Assembly (NCBI GenBank): GCA_024742875.1
Contig: JANSXP010000058.1
Span: 1-43,853, forward strand
Source of the DNA: Planctomycetaceae bacterium
GTDB taxonomy: Bacteria; Planctomycetota; Planctomycetia; Planctomycetales; Planctomycetaceae
Reading direction: 5' to 3'
DNA length: 43,853 nt
Below the pieces are notes generated by a model. It did not search any database and was not told the DNA's origin. It worked only from the letters and a program-made list of their open reading frames with translations. Position 1 is the first letter of the stretch. The number at the start of each line of letters is the position of its first letter. Shown piece by piece: positions 14,065 to 21,905 of this stretch. A program made the translations under genes and the position numbers.

Positions 14065-15825
14065 CTAGGCCGGCGGAGCGGAAACGGGGGCTGTCGCGGG
14101 TTTCCAGTCATGCAGCTGCAGTTCGACCCGCTCAAAGCCATTCCACGAATTCAGCTGTGGGGCAAAACTGACGGCCAGCGGCCCCTCGACCGCCGCGATT
14201 TCCTCCGCCCATTCGCCCCGGCCAAAAGCAACAGCCCTGAGGCTGGTGCGGTTTTGCTTCACCTTGATGGCTACATGCCGACCGCTTTCACCCATTGTCC
14301 TGGGCGGCTCCGCCAGTTCGACCCGACTGGCCGCAAATCGGGGTTTGGGATTGGCCTCTCCAAAGGGCCCCAGATGTTCCAGCTCAACGACCGCCCGTCG
14401 CGTAATTTCTGACAGGTGCACTTCGGCGTCCACACGCAGAGCGATGTCATCTTCTGTGGGGGAAAAATTCTGCCGGGCCCAGTTGTTGATGCCCACCCGC
14501 AGGTCGTTGACTTTGCCCGCCTCAATCTGCAGTCCAGCGGCCGCTTTGTGACCACCAAAGCCAAGCATCAGTTCTTCGCAGCTGGCAAGCCCCGAGTACA
14601 TGTCGAATCCGGCAAAAGACCGTGCACTACCAGCGCCCGTGCCATCGTCTTTCAGTGAAATCAACACGGTCGGTTTTTCAAAGGACTCGGCAATGCGACT
14701 GGCACAGATTCCAATCACCCCCTGATGCCAGTCGTGGTGGGCCATCACGATGACCGGATCCTCCAGCCACTGCGGATGCGCCTCCAACTGCTCTTTGGCC
14801 TGTTTGGTGATGCGCCGCTCGACCGTCCGGCGGTTCTTATTGAGCTCATCGACATACGCGGCCAGGCTCACGGCCCGATCTTTCCTGTCTGTGGTCAGCA
14901 TTTCCACCGCCAACCGAGCCTGCCCCAGCCGGCCAGCCGCGTTAATCCGCGGCGCCAGACCAAAGCCAATGTCTTCGGCGGTGAGCTTCTTTTTGCTGTC
15001 CAGATCCGCAATCCGCAGCAGTGAGGCCAGGCCGATGGACGGATTCTCACGCAGACTCTGCAGCCCGTATCGCACAATGATGCGATTCTCATCCACCAGC
15101 GGCACCACGTCTGCCACGGTGCCGATGGCCGTCAGCCCCACGGCGGATTTCAAAAAGTCACGCATCCGCGGACTGGCGCGTTTGCCGTCACCGGTGATCT
15201 GGCAGATGGCCCAGGCCAGCTTGAACGCCACGCCCACGCCGCACAGTTCGCCAAACGGATAGTCGGTATTGGGCAGTCGGGGATGCACGAGCAGCGCGTC
15301 AGGCAGTGTTTCACCAATGGTGTGGTGATCGGTGATGATCAACTCCAGCCCCAGCGATTTGGCCACCGCGGCTTCTTCCACACTGGCGATGCCGCAGTCT
15401 ACCGTCACCACCAGACGGTCGGGATCATCTTCGTGCAGTTGCCGCAGTGCTTCGCTGTTGAGGCCATAGCCTTCCGTCATCCGGCAGGGGATGTAGTAGT
15501 CCACATTGGCATTGTGCAGCTTCAGGCAGTGCCACAGCAGGGACGTGGAGGTCACGCCGTCGACGTCGTAATCGCCGTAAATGGTGATCCGACGGCCCTC
15601 TTTGACCGCCTGCACCATTTTCTGCGAGGCTTCCGGCACACCTGGCAGCAGGTTGGGTTCGTGCAGATTGCTGAGCTTGGGTTCCAGAAAGAATTTTGCG
15701 TCTTCCGCCGTATCGTAGCCTCGTGACAGCAGCACCTGCGCCACCAGAGGTGTGACGCGCAACTGACCGCTCAGACGCGTGATGGCCGCCTCATCGTGCG
15801 TGTGGAAATTCCATTTTCGAGCCAC
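14065..15825 (-). CDS. recJ: Single-stranded-DNA-specific exonuclease RecJ
   Basis: A 5'-3' single-strand exonuclease for recombination and mismatch repair. GTG 15825 (ARKWNFHTHDEAA) is chosen because the longer frame would overlap moxR; this leaves 4 bp between the genes and gives 586 aa. Motifs are YGDYDVDGVTST near residue 87, VTVDCGIAS, ITDHHT (the DHH signature), a further GTVADVVPL, and the DHHA1 motif GFGGHKAAAGL near residue 467, with a C-terminal OB-like domain. It is the last gene of the minus-strand run after moxR, probably co-transcribed. Confidence 0.95.
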   Translation of the reverse strand: MARKWNFHTHDEAAITRLSGQLRVTPLVAQVLLSRGYDTAEDAKFFLEPKLSNLHEPNLLPGVPEASQKMVQAVKEGRRITIYGDYDVDGVTSTSLLWHCLKLHNANVDYYIPCRMTEGYGLNSEALRQLHEDDPDRLVVTVDCGIASVEEAAVAKSLGLELIITDHHTIGETLPDALLVHPRLPNTDYPFGELCGVGVAFKLAWAICQITGDGKRASPRMRDFLKSAVGLTAIGTVADVVPLVDENRIIVRYGLQSLRENPSIGLASLLRIADLDSKKKLTAEDIGFGLAPRINAAGRLGQARLAVEMLTTDRKDRAVSLAAYVDELNKNRRTVERRITKQAKEQLEAHPQWLEDPVIVMAHHDWHQGVIGICASRIAESFEKPTVLISLKDDGTGAGSARSFAGFDMYSGLASCEELMLGFGGHKAAAGLQIEAGKVNDLRVGINNWARQNFSPTEDDIALRVDAEVHLSEITRRAVVELEHLGPFGEANPKPRFAASRVELAEPPRTMGESGRHVAIKVKQNRTSLRAVAFGRGEWAEEIAAVEGPLAVSFAPQLNSWNGFERVELQLHDWKPATAPVSAPPA

Positions 15826-15829
15826 AGAT

Positions 15830-16921
15830 CTATCCGTCTTCGTACTTCGGAATGTTGGGTTCCGGCACTTCATCCACCAGTTTGGTGATGATGTCTTCGG
15901 ACGCCATGCCTTCCGCCTGGGCCTGAAAGTTGGTCGACACGCGATGACGCAGCACGGGAATGGCCACGCGACGCACATCGTCGGTCGTCACATGAGGGCG
16001 TCCATCCATGGCGGCAATCGCCTTGGCACCGGAAATCAGATACTGCCCCGCACGAGGTCCGGCTCCCCAGTCCACCAGTTTTTTGACAAACTCCGGCGCG
16101 GCGTCATCACGAGGACGCGTGGCCCGCACGAGCCGGGTGACATAGCTGATGATAAACGGAGAAGCGACGATCTGGCTGATCTGTTTTTGAAGATACAGGA
16201 TGGCCTTGGCCGACAGCACCTTGCGGACTTCCGCCTTCTCACCGGAGGTTGTGGCCTGCAGAATCTTCTCTTCTTCGTCCAGCGTGGGGTAGTCCACTTT
16301 CACGTTGAACATGAATCGGTCGAGCTGAGCTTCGGGTAGCGGATAGGTGCCTTCCTGCTCGATGGGGTTCTGCGTCGCGATGACGAAGAACGGTTCCGGC
16401 AGGTCGTAGGTTGTCTGACCGACGGTGACTTCTTTTTCCTGCATGGCCTGCAGCAGCGCGGCCTGCGTCTTGGGCGGCGTGCGGTTGATTTCGTCCGCCA
16501 GCAGGACGTTGGTGAACACAGGGCCCTCCACGAAGCGAAACTCCCGGCGCCCCTGTTCGGTTTCTTCCAGCACATTGGTGCCGGTGATGTCAGAGGGCAT
16601 CAGGTCGGGCGTGAACTGGATACGGCGAAACTCCACGTCCAGCAGTTTGGCAATTGTGCTGACGACCAGAGTCTTGGCCAGACCGGGGACCCCCACCAGC
16701 AGGCAGTGACCGCCCGTGAAGATGGCCGCCAGAATCTGATCGATCACAGCGTCCTGGCCGATCACCACTTTGTGAAGTTCCTGCACCATCACCTCATGAT
16801 GCTTCTGGAACTTAGTCAGAAATTCGTCGAAGTCGCGTTTGTCAGCCAACGGTCTGCCCTGGGTGTCTGATCCTGAAGAATGGCCGGATGATAGCGTTCT
16901 GGCGAACGGCTGGCTACGCAC
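15830..16921 (-). CDS. MoxR-family AAA+ ATPase
   Basis: Visible are Walker A GVPGLAKT, Walker B LLADEINR, sensor 1 ATQNP and QLDRFMF, with VVIGQDAVIDQILAAIFTGGHCLL at the start of the AAA+ module. MoxR proteins are chaperone-like ATPases that usually act on von Willebrand-domain partners. No such gene is adjacent here, unlike the usual moxR-DUF58-vWA operon. The start is uncertain: the frame opens at GTG 16921, but a TTG at 16849 (LADKRDFDEFLTKF, 339 aa) fits the usual N-terminus better. It ends 4 bp before recJ. Confidence 0.9.
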   Translation of the reverse strand: MRSQPFARTLSSGHSSGSDTQGRPLADKRDFDEFLTKFQKHHEVMVQELHKVVIGQDAVIDQILAAIFTGGHCLLVGVPGLAKTLVVSTIAKLLDVEFRRIQFTPDLMPSDITGTNVLEETEQGRREFRFVEGPVFTNVLLADEINRTPPKTQAALLQAMQEKEVTVGQTTYDLPEPFFVIATQNPIEQEGTYPLPEAQLDRFMFNVKVDYPTLDEEEKILQATTSGEKAEVRKVLSAKAILYLQKQISQIVASPFIISYVTRLVRATRPRDDAAPEFVKKLVDWGAGPRAGQYLISGAKAIAAMDGRPHVTTDDVRRVAIPVLRHRVSTNFQAQAEGMASEDIITKLVDEVPEPNIPKYEDG

Positions 16922-16965
16922 CGAAAACAGCCATCCGCCCGGCAGATTACGTGCCGCCCTGCGAA

Positions 16966-18030
16966 TTACTCGAGCGGTCGCCCGGAGGCCTGCAGGACGG
17001 CCGTCTGCACGGTCAGATCATGTTCGTAGCCGAAATCGTCTGCCTTTTCGCCACGAATCACGCGAGCCATGTCCGCTGCATCCGCCACATACCGACGGTA
17101 GGCGGGCAGTTCAATGTCCTGATAACGTCGCTGGTAATCGCCATGCGGTTCCGCAAACGCCACACGAACCGCCGGTCGGTCCAAAGGCTGCATGTGCAAC
17201 GTCCCCTGAGTGCCGCACACAGCGAGGTGTCGCCGGGCGAAGCCCTCCACTTCGACCGCGCTGGACTTCACGGTTGCCAGGCATGCCGGATATTCAAACA
17301 CGGCCAGCATGTTGTCCGGCAGCGAATCCTGCTCGGCGAGCACCGTGGCGGAAAACGGCCGCACGGCTGCCGGCCGTCCTGCCAGCCCAACCACCAGATC
17401 GATCAAATGACACCCCAGTTCAAACATCACGCCACCGGGATATTCGGCCAGTTGCTGACGCGTTGCCGGCGCAATCACCTTGCTCATGACAGCATGGATT
17501 TCAAACAAATCGCCCAGCCAGCCCTGCTGCAGAAATTCGTGCAGCAGCAGCACGCCGGGGTTGTAGCGGTACATATACCCCAGTTGAATCATCAGCTGCT
17601 GTCGCTGTGCCTCGGCCAGCAGCTGGCGAAACTCGGGCAGTGATTCTCCGGCTGGTTTGTCCAGATGGATGTGTTTGCCGGCCGCCACACAGCGGGACGC
17701 GGTCGCCAAAAGATCGCGAACTTCCGTCTCCACCAGAACCACCTGCAGGTCAGGCACGTTGAGCAGCTGCTCTTCGGTCATCAGGGGCACGTCACGGTAA
17801 ACGGCCGAGGATGCCAGTTGCTCACGTCGGCTGGCATCGGGCTCCACCAGCCCCACCACTTCGTAGTCCGGTGACTCCCGGTAGACCGAGAGCTTGCTGG
17901 CATGCGCATGCCCGGTGCCAATCTGGCCCACTTTGATGGGAGCCGCAGCGGAACGCGGGCTCGCCTGAACGGCCGCAGAGGCCGTGACGGCGGCGGCCGC
18001 CTGCAGCAGGTGACGACGAGTCAGTGTCAT
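16966..18030 (-). CDS. Tat-exported Gfo/Idh/MocA-family oxidoreductase
   Basis: The protein has 354 residues from ATG 18030, with AAAGGGA 8 bp upstream. The N-terminus MTLTRRHLLQAAAAVTASAAVQA has a twin-arginine signal. The Rossmann start is KVGQIGTGHAHASK. The HIHLDKPAGE segment holds the EKP-like (here DKP) catalytic lysine, and ELGCHLIDLVVGL matches the C-terminal substrate motif with the usual H-x-x-D. Such exported planctomycete oxidoreductases act on sugars or sugar alcohols with a tightly bound NAD(P); the substrate is unknown. It lies 31 bp after vsr in the same direction and 44 bp or more before moxR. Confidence 0.9.
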   Translation of the reverse strand: MTLTRRHLLQAAAAVTASAAVQASPRSAAAPIKVGQIGTGHAHASKLSVYRESPDYEVVGLVEPDASRREQLASSAVYRDVPLMTEEQLLNVPDLQVVLVETEVRDLLATASRCVAAGKHIHLDKPAGESLPEFRQLLAEAQRQQLMIQLGYMYRYNPGVLLLHEFLQQGWLGDLFEIHAVMSKVIAPATRQQLAEYPGGVMFELGCHLIDLVVGLAGRPAAVRPFSATVLAEQDSLPDNMLAVFEYPACLATVKSSAVEVEGFARRHLAVCGTQGTLHMQPLDRPAVRVAFAEPHGDYQRRYQDIELPAYRRYVADAADMARVIRGEKADDFGYEHDLTVQTAVLQASGRPLE

Positions 18031-18061
18031 GTCAGCGGTCCCTTTCAATAGAACAAAACAC

Positions 18062-18475
18062 TCAGCAGCCCAGAAACGCTTCCAGCCGCGGGATCACGAG
18101 AGCTTCCGGATCTTTGGTCCAGCACTCCCAAATGGTCAGCACGTCCCAGCCGTCCGCCCGCAGCTGCCGGCGATGGCGGCGGTCCCGCGCGACGTTGCCT
18201 TCGCGTTTGTCCTGCCAGAACTGCGCGTTGGTTTTGGGCGTCACCCGACCGTAGCGACAGCGATGCATGTGCCAGAAGCAGCCATGCACAAAGATGACTT
18301 TCTGATGACGCGGCAGCACCAGGTCCGGCTTGCCAGGCAGATCTTTGCGGTGCAGGCGAAACCGAAATCCCATCTGATGCACCAGACTGCGCACAATCAT
18401 CTCCGGCCTGGTGTCTTTGCTGCGAATCCGCGACATATTGTACGAACGCTGGGCCCGCGTATGAACGTCCGCCAT
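18062..18475 (-). CDS. vsr: Very short patch repair endonuclease Vsr
   Basis: The protein has 137 residues from ATG 18475 (MADVHTRAQRSYNMSRIRSKDT). Its TGATG start overlaps the stop of larB. It carries the family signature: SRIRSKDTRPE at the N-terminus, GKPDLVLPRHQKVIFVHGCFWHMHRC (catalytic Asp and Zn-site His/Cys) and FWQDKREGNVARDRR. Vsr nicks T:G mismatches formed by deamination of 5-methylcytosine and is normally encoded beside a C5-cytosine methylase. Here no such methylase is seen; the neighbours are larB and a transporter. The only methylase in the window, at 2240-2980, is of the amino-methyl class. Confidence 0.95.
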   Translation of the reverse strand: MADVHTRAQRSYNMSRIRSKDTRPEMIVRSLVHQMGFRFRLHRKDLPGKPDLVLPRHQKVIFVHGCFWHMHRCRYGRVTPKTNAQFWQDKREGNVARDRRHRRQLRADGWDVLTIWECWTKDPEALVIPRLEAFLGC

Positions 18476-19356
18476 CAGGTGTCCCCGCCTTTGGCCCTGT
18501 TTGCCGCGCGAGGATGATCGGTCATCTGCCGCACCATCATCCCGGCTACATATCCGCCGCGAAAACCGGCATCGATGTTGACGGTGACAACATTGGAGGC
18601 GCAGCAGGTCATCATCGACAGCAGTGCCGTGATGCCGTTCAGTGAGGCGCCGTAGCCGACGGACGTAGGCACGCCAATCACCGGGCACCCCACATGACCG
18701 CCCAAAACAGACGGCAGGGCGGCCTCCATTCCGGCCACGCACACGACCACTTTCATCCGCTGTAAAAACGGAACGTGCTGCAGCAGTCGCTGCGGTCCTG
18801 CCACGCCCACATCCTCAATCAGTCGGCAGGGCACCTCCATCCAGTTCAATGTGGCGACCGCCTCTTTGGCAACAGGTGCGTCGCAGCTGCCCGCGCTGAC
18901 CACGGCCACCAGCGGTTCTGTCTGCTTAGACGCACGTTGCTGCGAACCATCCACAGCCGCATGAAGTGTGCGGGAGACGCTGTCGTATTTTGCGTGCGGC
19001 AGCCGACGGATCACCGCCTGAGCCTGCTCGTCACTGGCCCGCGTGGCAAACGCGGACTGCCCCGCCTGAACCAGTCGCTGCATAATTTGCGCGACCAGGT
19101 CGGCCGGTTTGCCTTCTGCAAAGACGACTTCCGGAAAGCCGCAGCGACGCTGGCGATCCAGATCGATGGCGGCTCCCTCCAGCTCGGCTGTCTGCCGCGA
19201 AGCCGAAGAGGATGTCATCGACCCGGAAAGCGATGGCGGCATCGACTGTTCGAGATCCTGCAGAATGGCGGCCCGCAGCTGGGGATCTTTGACATGAGAA
19301 TCCAGCACGCTGGCCAGTTCCGTCACGCGTATCGAATTCGGCCCGCCGTCACTCAT
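18475..19356 (-). CDS. larB: LarB-like (AIR carboxylase-related) nickel-pincer cofactor protein
   Basis: The protein has 293 residues from ATG 19356, overlapping the transporter stop as TGATG; a GTG one codon earlier is possible. Motifs are LDRQRRCGFPEVVFAEGKP, SAGSCDAPVAKEA (normally GTSD), VGVAGPQRLLQHV, VAGMEAALPSVLGG, VIGVPTSVGYGA, and VTVNIDAGFRGGYVAGMM. LarB carboxylates and hydrolyses nicotinic acid adenine dinucleotide in synthesis of the nickel-pincer cofactor of lactate racemase and related enzymes. larC, larE and larA are not in the window. The first about 50 residues include a Ser/Thr-rich stretch (SLSGSMTSSSASRQ). Confidence 0.9.
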   Translation of the reverse strand: MSDGGPNSIRVTELASVLDSHVKDPQLRAAILQDLEQSMPPSLSGSMTSSSASRQTAELEGAAIDLDRQRRCGFPEVVFAEGKPADLVAQIMQRLVQAGQSAFATRASDEQAQAVIRRLPHAKYDSVSRTLHAAVDGSQQRASKQTEPLVAVVSAGSCDAPVAKEAVATLNWMEVPCRLIEDVGVAGPQRLLQHVPFLQRMKVVVCVAGMEAALPSVLGGHVGCPVIGVPTSVGYGASLNGITALLSMMTCCASNVVTVNIDAGFRGGYVAGMMVRQMTDHPRAANRAKGGDT

Positions 19357-20783
19357 CACACGAACACCAGCACATACACAGTGGCCAGAATGATCTGCAC
19401 GATAGCAAACGGCACGGCCGCTTTCACAAAGCCGACAAACGACAGTTCAATTTTCTGCCGGTGGATAATCGTCATCGCCACCACTGTGGACGCACTGCCA
19501 ATGGGCGTGATGTTGCCGCCGAGGTTGGCTCCAAAAATGACACACCACCAGTAGGGAGACGCTGCGTCCGTCTGCAGTGCCCCCAGAATTTGTGCCAGCA
19601 TGGCGGCCAGTGGAATGTTGTCCGTCACCGAACTGGCGACCGCCGAACTGGACAACAGCACGATGGAATCCGTGGGTTTTGGCAACCCCAGCATGGCCTC
19701 GATTCCTCGCCCAATGACGGCCAGCACCTGCGCGTCCTCCATGATATGAATCACGACAAACAGAGCGGCAAAGAACGCCAGCAGGTCCCAGTCGACGGCC
19801 GAATAAAATTTGTCGACTTCGCTCTTATAAGCGAACAGCACCAAACCGGCGAAGAACAGGGCGACAAATCCCATCTCCAGCTCTGCAAGCCCCCACGGAA
19901 GCTGAGTCTGACCGGCCAGGCAAACGATGAACCCGCCCAGTGCCGCCACGCTGAACCAGAAAAATCGCTTGCTGGGAATGCTCTCGGTCGGGTCAAAGCT
20001 CTCGACCATCCGCCGGGCTTCGGCCTTTTCTTCGTCCGTCTTCAGCCCCTTGATGCCAAAGATCACTTTGGCCATCAGCAGCGTGACGGCGGTCGCCACG
20101 GCCACATAGGGGGCGGCCACCTTAAAGAACGTGCCAAACTCGATACCGGCCGTCTTGCCCACAATGATATTCGGCACACTGCTGATCAGCGTCAACAGAC
20201 CACCCACATTGGTGAGCAGCCCCTCGGTGAGCAGAAAACCGAGCATCAGTTCTGTGCGATTGAGTTTCTTCAATGAGACGCTGGTCAGCGACCCAATGAT
20301 AATCATGGCGGTGACGTTGTTCAGCACGGCACTAAACAACACGGTCAGCAGGCCGTAGTAGATCAGCAGTTTCCAGGGATCACCGCCGGACTGCCGCGTG
20401 AGTTTGATGGCCATCCACGTAAACACGCCCGAGCGGCTGGTCACTTCCACAAACAAACTGGCGCCCAGAATAATGGTGATCACACCCCAATCGATCGACG
20501 GGATGTAGATGGGCAGGTCAATCATATGGTGGTTGGGCAGTTCCACCGGGCCAAACGTCAACAGCTTCAGCACGGTCGCCAGAATCAGACACAGCCCGGC
20601 AAAGGAGCCCACGATGATCGACTTTTTGGCGTGGATTTTCTCTTCCAGCGCGAGCGCGGCGATCATCGCCATCAGAATGACGCCAAACAGAGCCGTCTCC
20701 CACGTGGGAACGCTGTGCGCCGCGCCGTCTTCGGCAAGAGTCACCAGTTGGAGGAACACACCAGAGGGAATCAGGTCAGCCAT
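19356..20783 (-). CDS. ArsB/NhaD-superfamily ion transporter (probable Na+/H+ antiporter)
   Basis: A 475-residue polytopic inner-membrane protein with about 11-12 hydrophobic helices, starting at ATG 20783 (MADLIPSGVFLQL). Motifs are ILGASLFVEVTSRSGVF, SAVLNNVTAMIIIGSLT, ASSVTDNIPLAAMLAQI and GANLGGNITPIGSASTVVAM, the last two being the paired Asp/Asn-containing helix breaks of the NhaD/ArsB/CitM (IT) superfamily. NhaD-type sodium/proton exchange is the likeliest function, sensible for a marine or saline organism, but another ion cannot be excluded. It is the first gene of a coupled run: its TGA overlaps the larB start. Confidence 0.88.
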   Translation of the reverse strand: MADLIPSGVFLQLVTLAEDGAAHSVPTWETALFGVILMAMIAALALEEKIHAKKSIIVGSFAGLCLILATVLKLLTFGPVELPNHHMIDLPIYIPSIDWGVITIILGASLFVEVTSRSGVFTWMAIKLTRQSGGDPWKLLIYYGLLTVLFSAVLNNVTAMIIIGSLTSVSLKKLNRTELMLGFLLTEGLLTNVGGLLTLISSVPNIIVGKTAGIEFGTFFKVAAPYVAVATAVTLLMAKVIFGIKGLKTDEEKAEARRMVESFDPTESIPSKRFFWFSVAALGGFIVCLAGQTQLPWGLAELEMGFVALFFAGLVLFAYKSEVDKFYSAVDWDLLAFFAALFVVIHIMEDAQVLAVIGRGIEAMLGLPKPTDSIVLLSSSAVASSVTDNIPLAAMLAQILGALQTDAASPYWWCVIFGANLGGNITPIGSASTVVAMTIIHRQKIELSFVGFVKAAVPFAIVQIILATVYVLVFV

Positions 20784-20841
20784 GACAGTTTCTCGTCTTG
20801 ATCAGACAACTACGCAAACAGGGCCCGGGGGATCTCGCCGA

Positions 20842-21705
20842 CTACAGCAGCAACATAGACACGTCAGTCAGTTCCACACTCAGCGAATACGCGCGTCCGT
20901 GCATCGCCAGCTGATCGTCATCTTTGGTGTTGACCACCAGCAGGTCGACGTCGTTGTCTTTAATCAGCGACTGGTAGTCCTGCAGATGATGTCCACGTCC
21001 CACATGTGATCGCACGCTGATGTTGGGGCCGGATTCCTGAATCACCTGCACGCAGCCGTCCACAAATTCCTGTGCATCTTTGAGCAGCTGGTTCTCGATC
21101 AGCACGCGGGCGTCGTCGGAGTCGATCTCCGGAATGCGGGAGATCGCTTCCATGTATCGCTGGAACACACGATCGTCTTCCACGTGGCACAGCCACATCG
21201 AGCCGCCCGTGCGACACATGCGGGCCCCGTAATTGATCAACCGGTTGTCGCCGGAGATGTGATCGGCCACGACCATCACGCGGTCGCAGATGCGTTCCGC
21301 CACGGAACTGGGGGATGCGGCCGAACCCGGCAGCACAAACACGGGGAACGCGGTGGTCTGTGTGAGCACGTCCAGATACACGCCCAGGCTGTGCCGCGGC
21401 ACAAACGACTGTTCGTGCAGGTGACGATGCGTGACCACCAGATCCGTCTGTTCCTGGTCGAGACGCTCCAGCAGCTCGGCAACGGTGCGGAAGTCGTTGC
21501 CGCAAATTGTCCGCCAGTGACTGACGCCTTCCAGTCGCGGCACAAACTTTTTCATCGTCTCAATGGTGCCCGCGGCGACCTCCTGATTCTGATCAGAAAT
21601 GACGGTCACCGCCTGAATGGGCACTTCGACATACTGCAGCAGTTCGCGTTCAGAACGTCGAAAGATCGACTCGAATTCGTCAATGTGGTCTACCAAAACT
21701 CTCAT
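20842..21705 (-). CDS. Universal-stress-protein-like tandem protein, 287 aa
   Basis: The start is taken at ATG 21705 (MRVLVDHIDEFESIF). The length and two alternating alpha/beta halves (IQAVTVISDQN, DLVVTHRHLHEQSFVPRHSLGVYLDVL, FPVFVLPG; then DRVMVVADHISGDNRLINYG, DLLVVNTKDDDQLAMHG) match a tandem UspA fold. The ATP-binding G-x2-G-x9-G-S/T motif is not clear, so nucleotide binding is doubtful. It lies 58 bp upstream of the transporter in the same direction and may be co-transcribed with it. Confidence 0.65.
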   Translation of the reverse strand: MRVLVDHIDEFESIFRRSERELLQYVEVPIQAVTVISDQNQEVAAGTIETMKKFVPRLEGVSHWRTICGNDFRTVAELLERLDQEQTDLVVTHRHLHEQSFVPRHSLGVYLDVLTQTTAFPVFVLPGSAASPSSVAERICDRVMVVADHISGDNRLINYGARMCRTGGSMWLCHVEDDRVFQRYMEAISRIPEIDSDDARVLIENQLLKDAQEFVDGCVQVIQESGPNISVRSHVGRGHHLQDYQSLIKDNDVDLLVVNTKDDDQLAMHGRAYSLSVELTDVSMLLL

Positions 21706-21905
21706 CTCCCGGTTGGAGGGGGCCGTGCAGTGCGAACCATAGCAGGCCCGCCCCCGCTTTTCAGCACGTCCCGACATCGCTGCGGGCGAATTGCGTCCAA
21801 CACTCCTTTTTGTCTCAAATCCGGTTCGGTGGCAACCAAATGGTCAGCGAGGTTTAATCCGAACTGACCGGCCCGCCGTTGTCAGCCTGATTCTTCATTT
21901 TCAAA

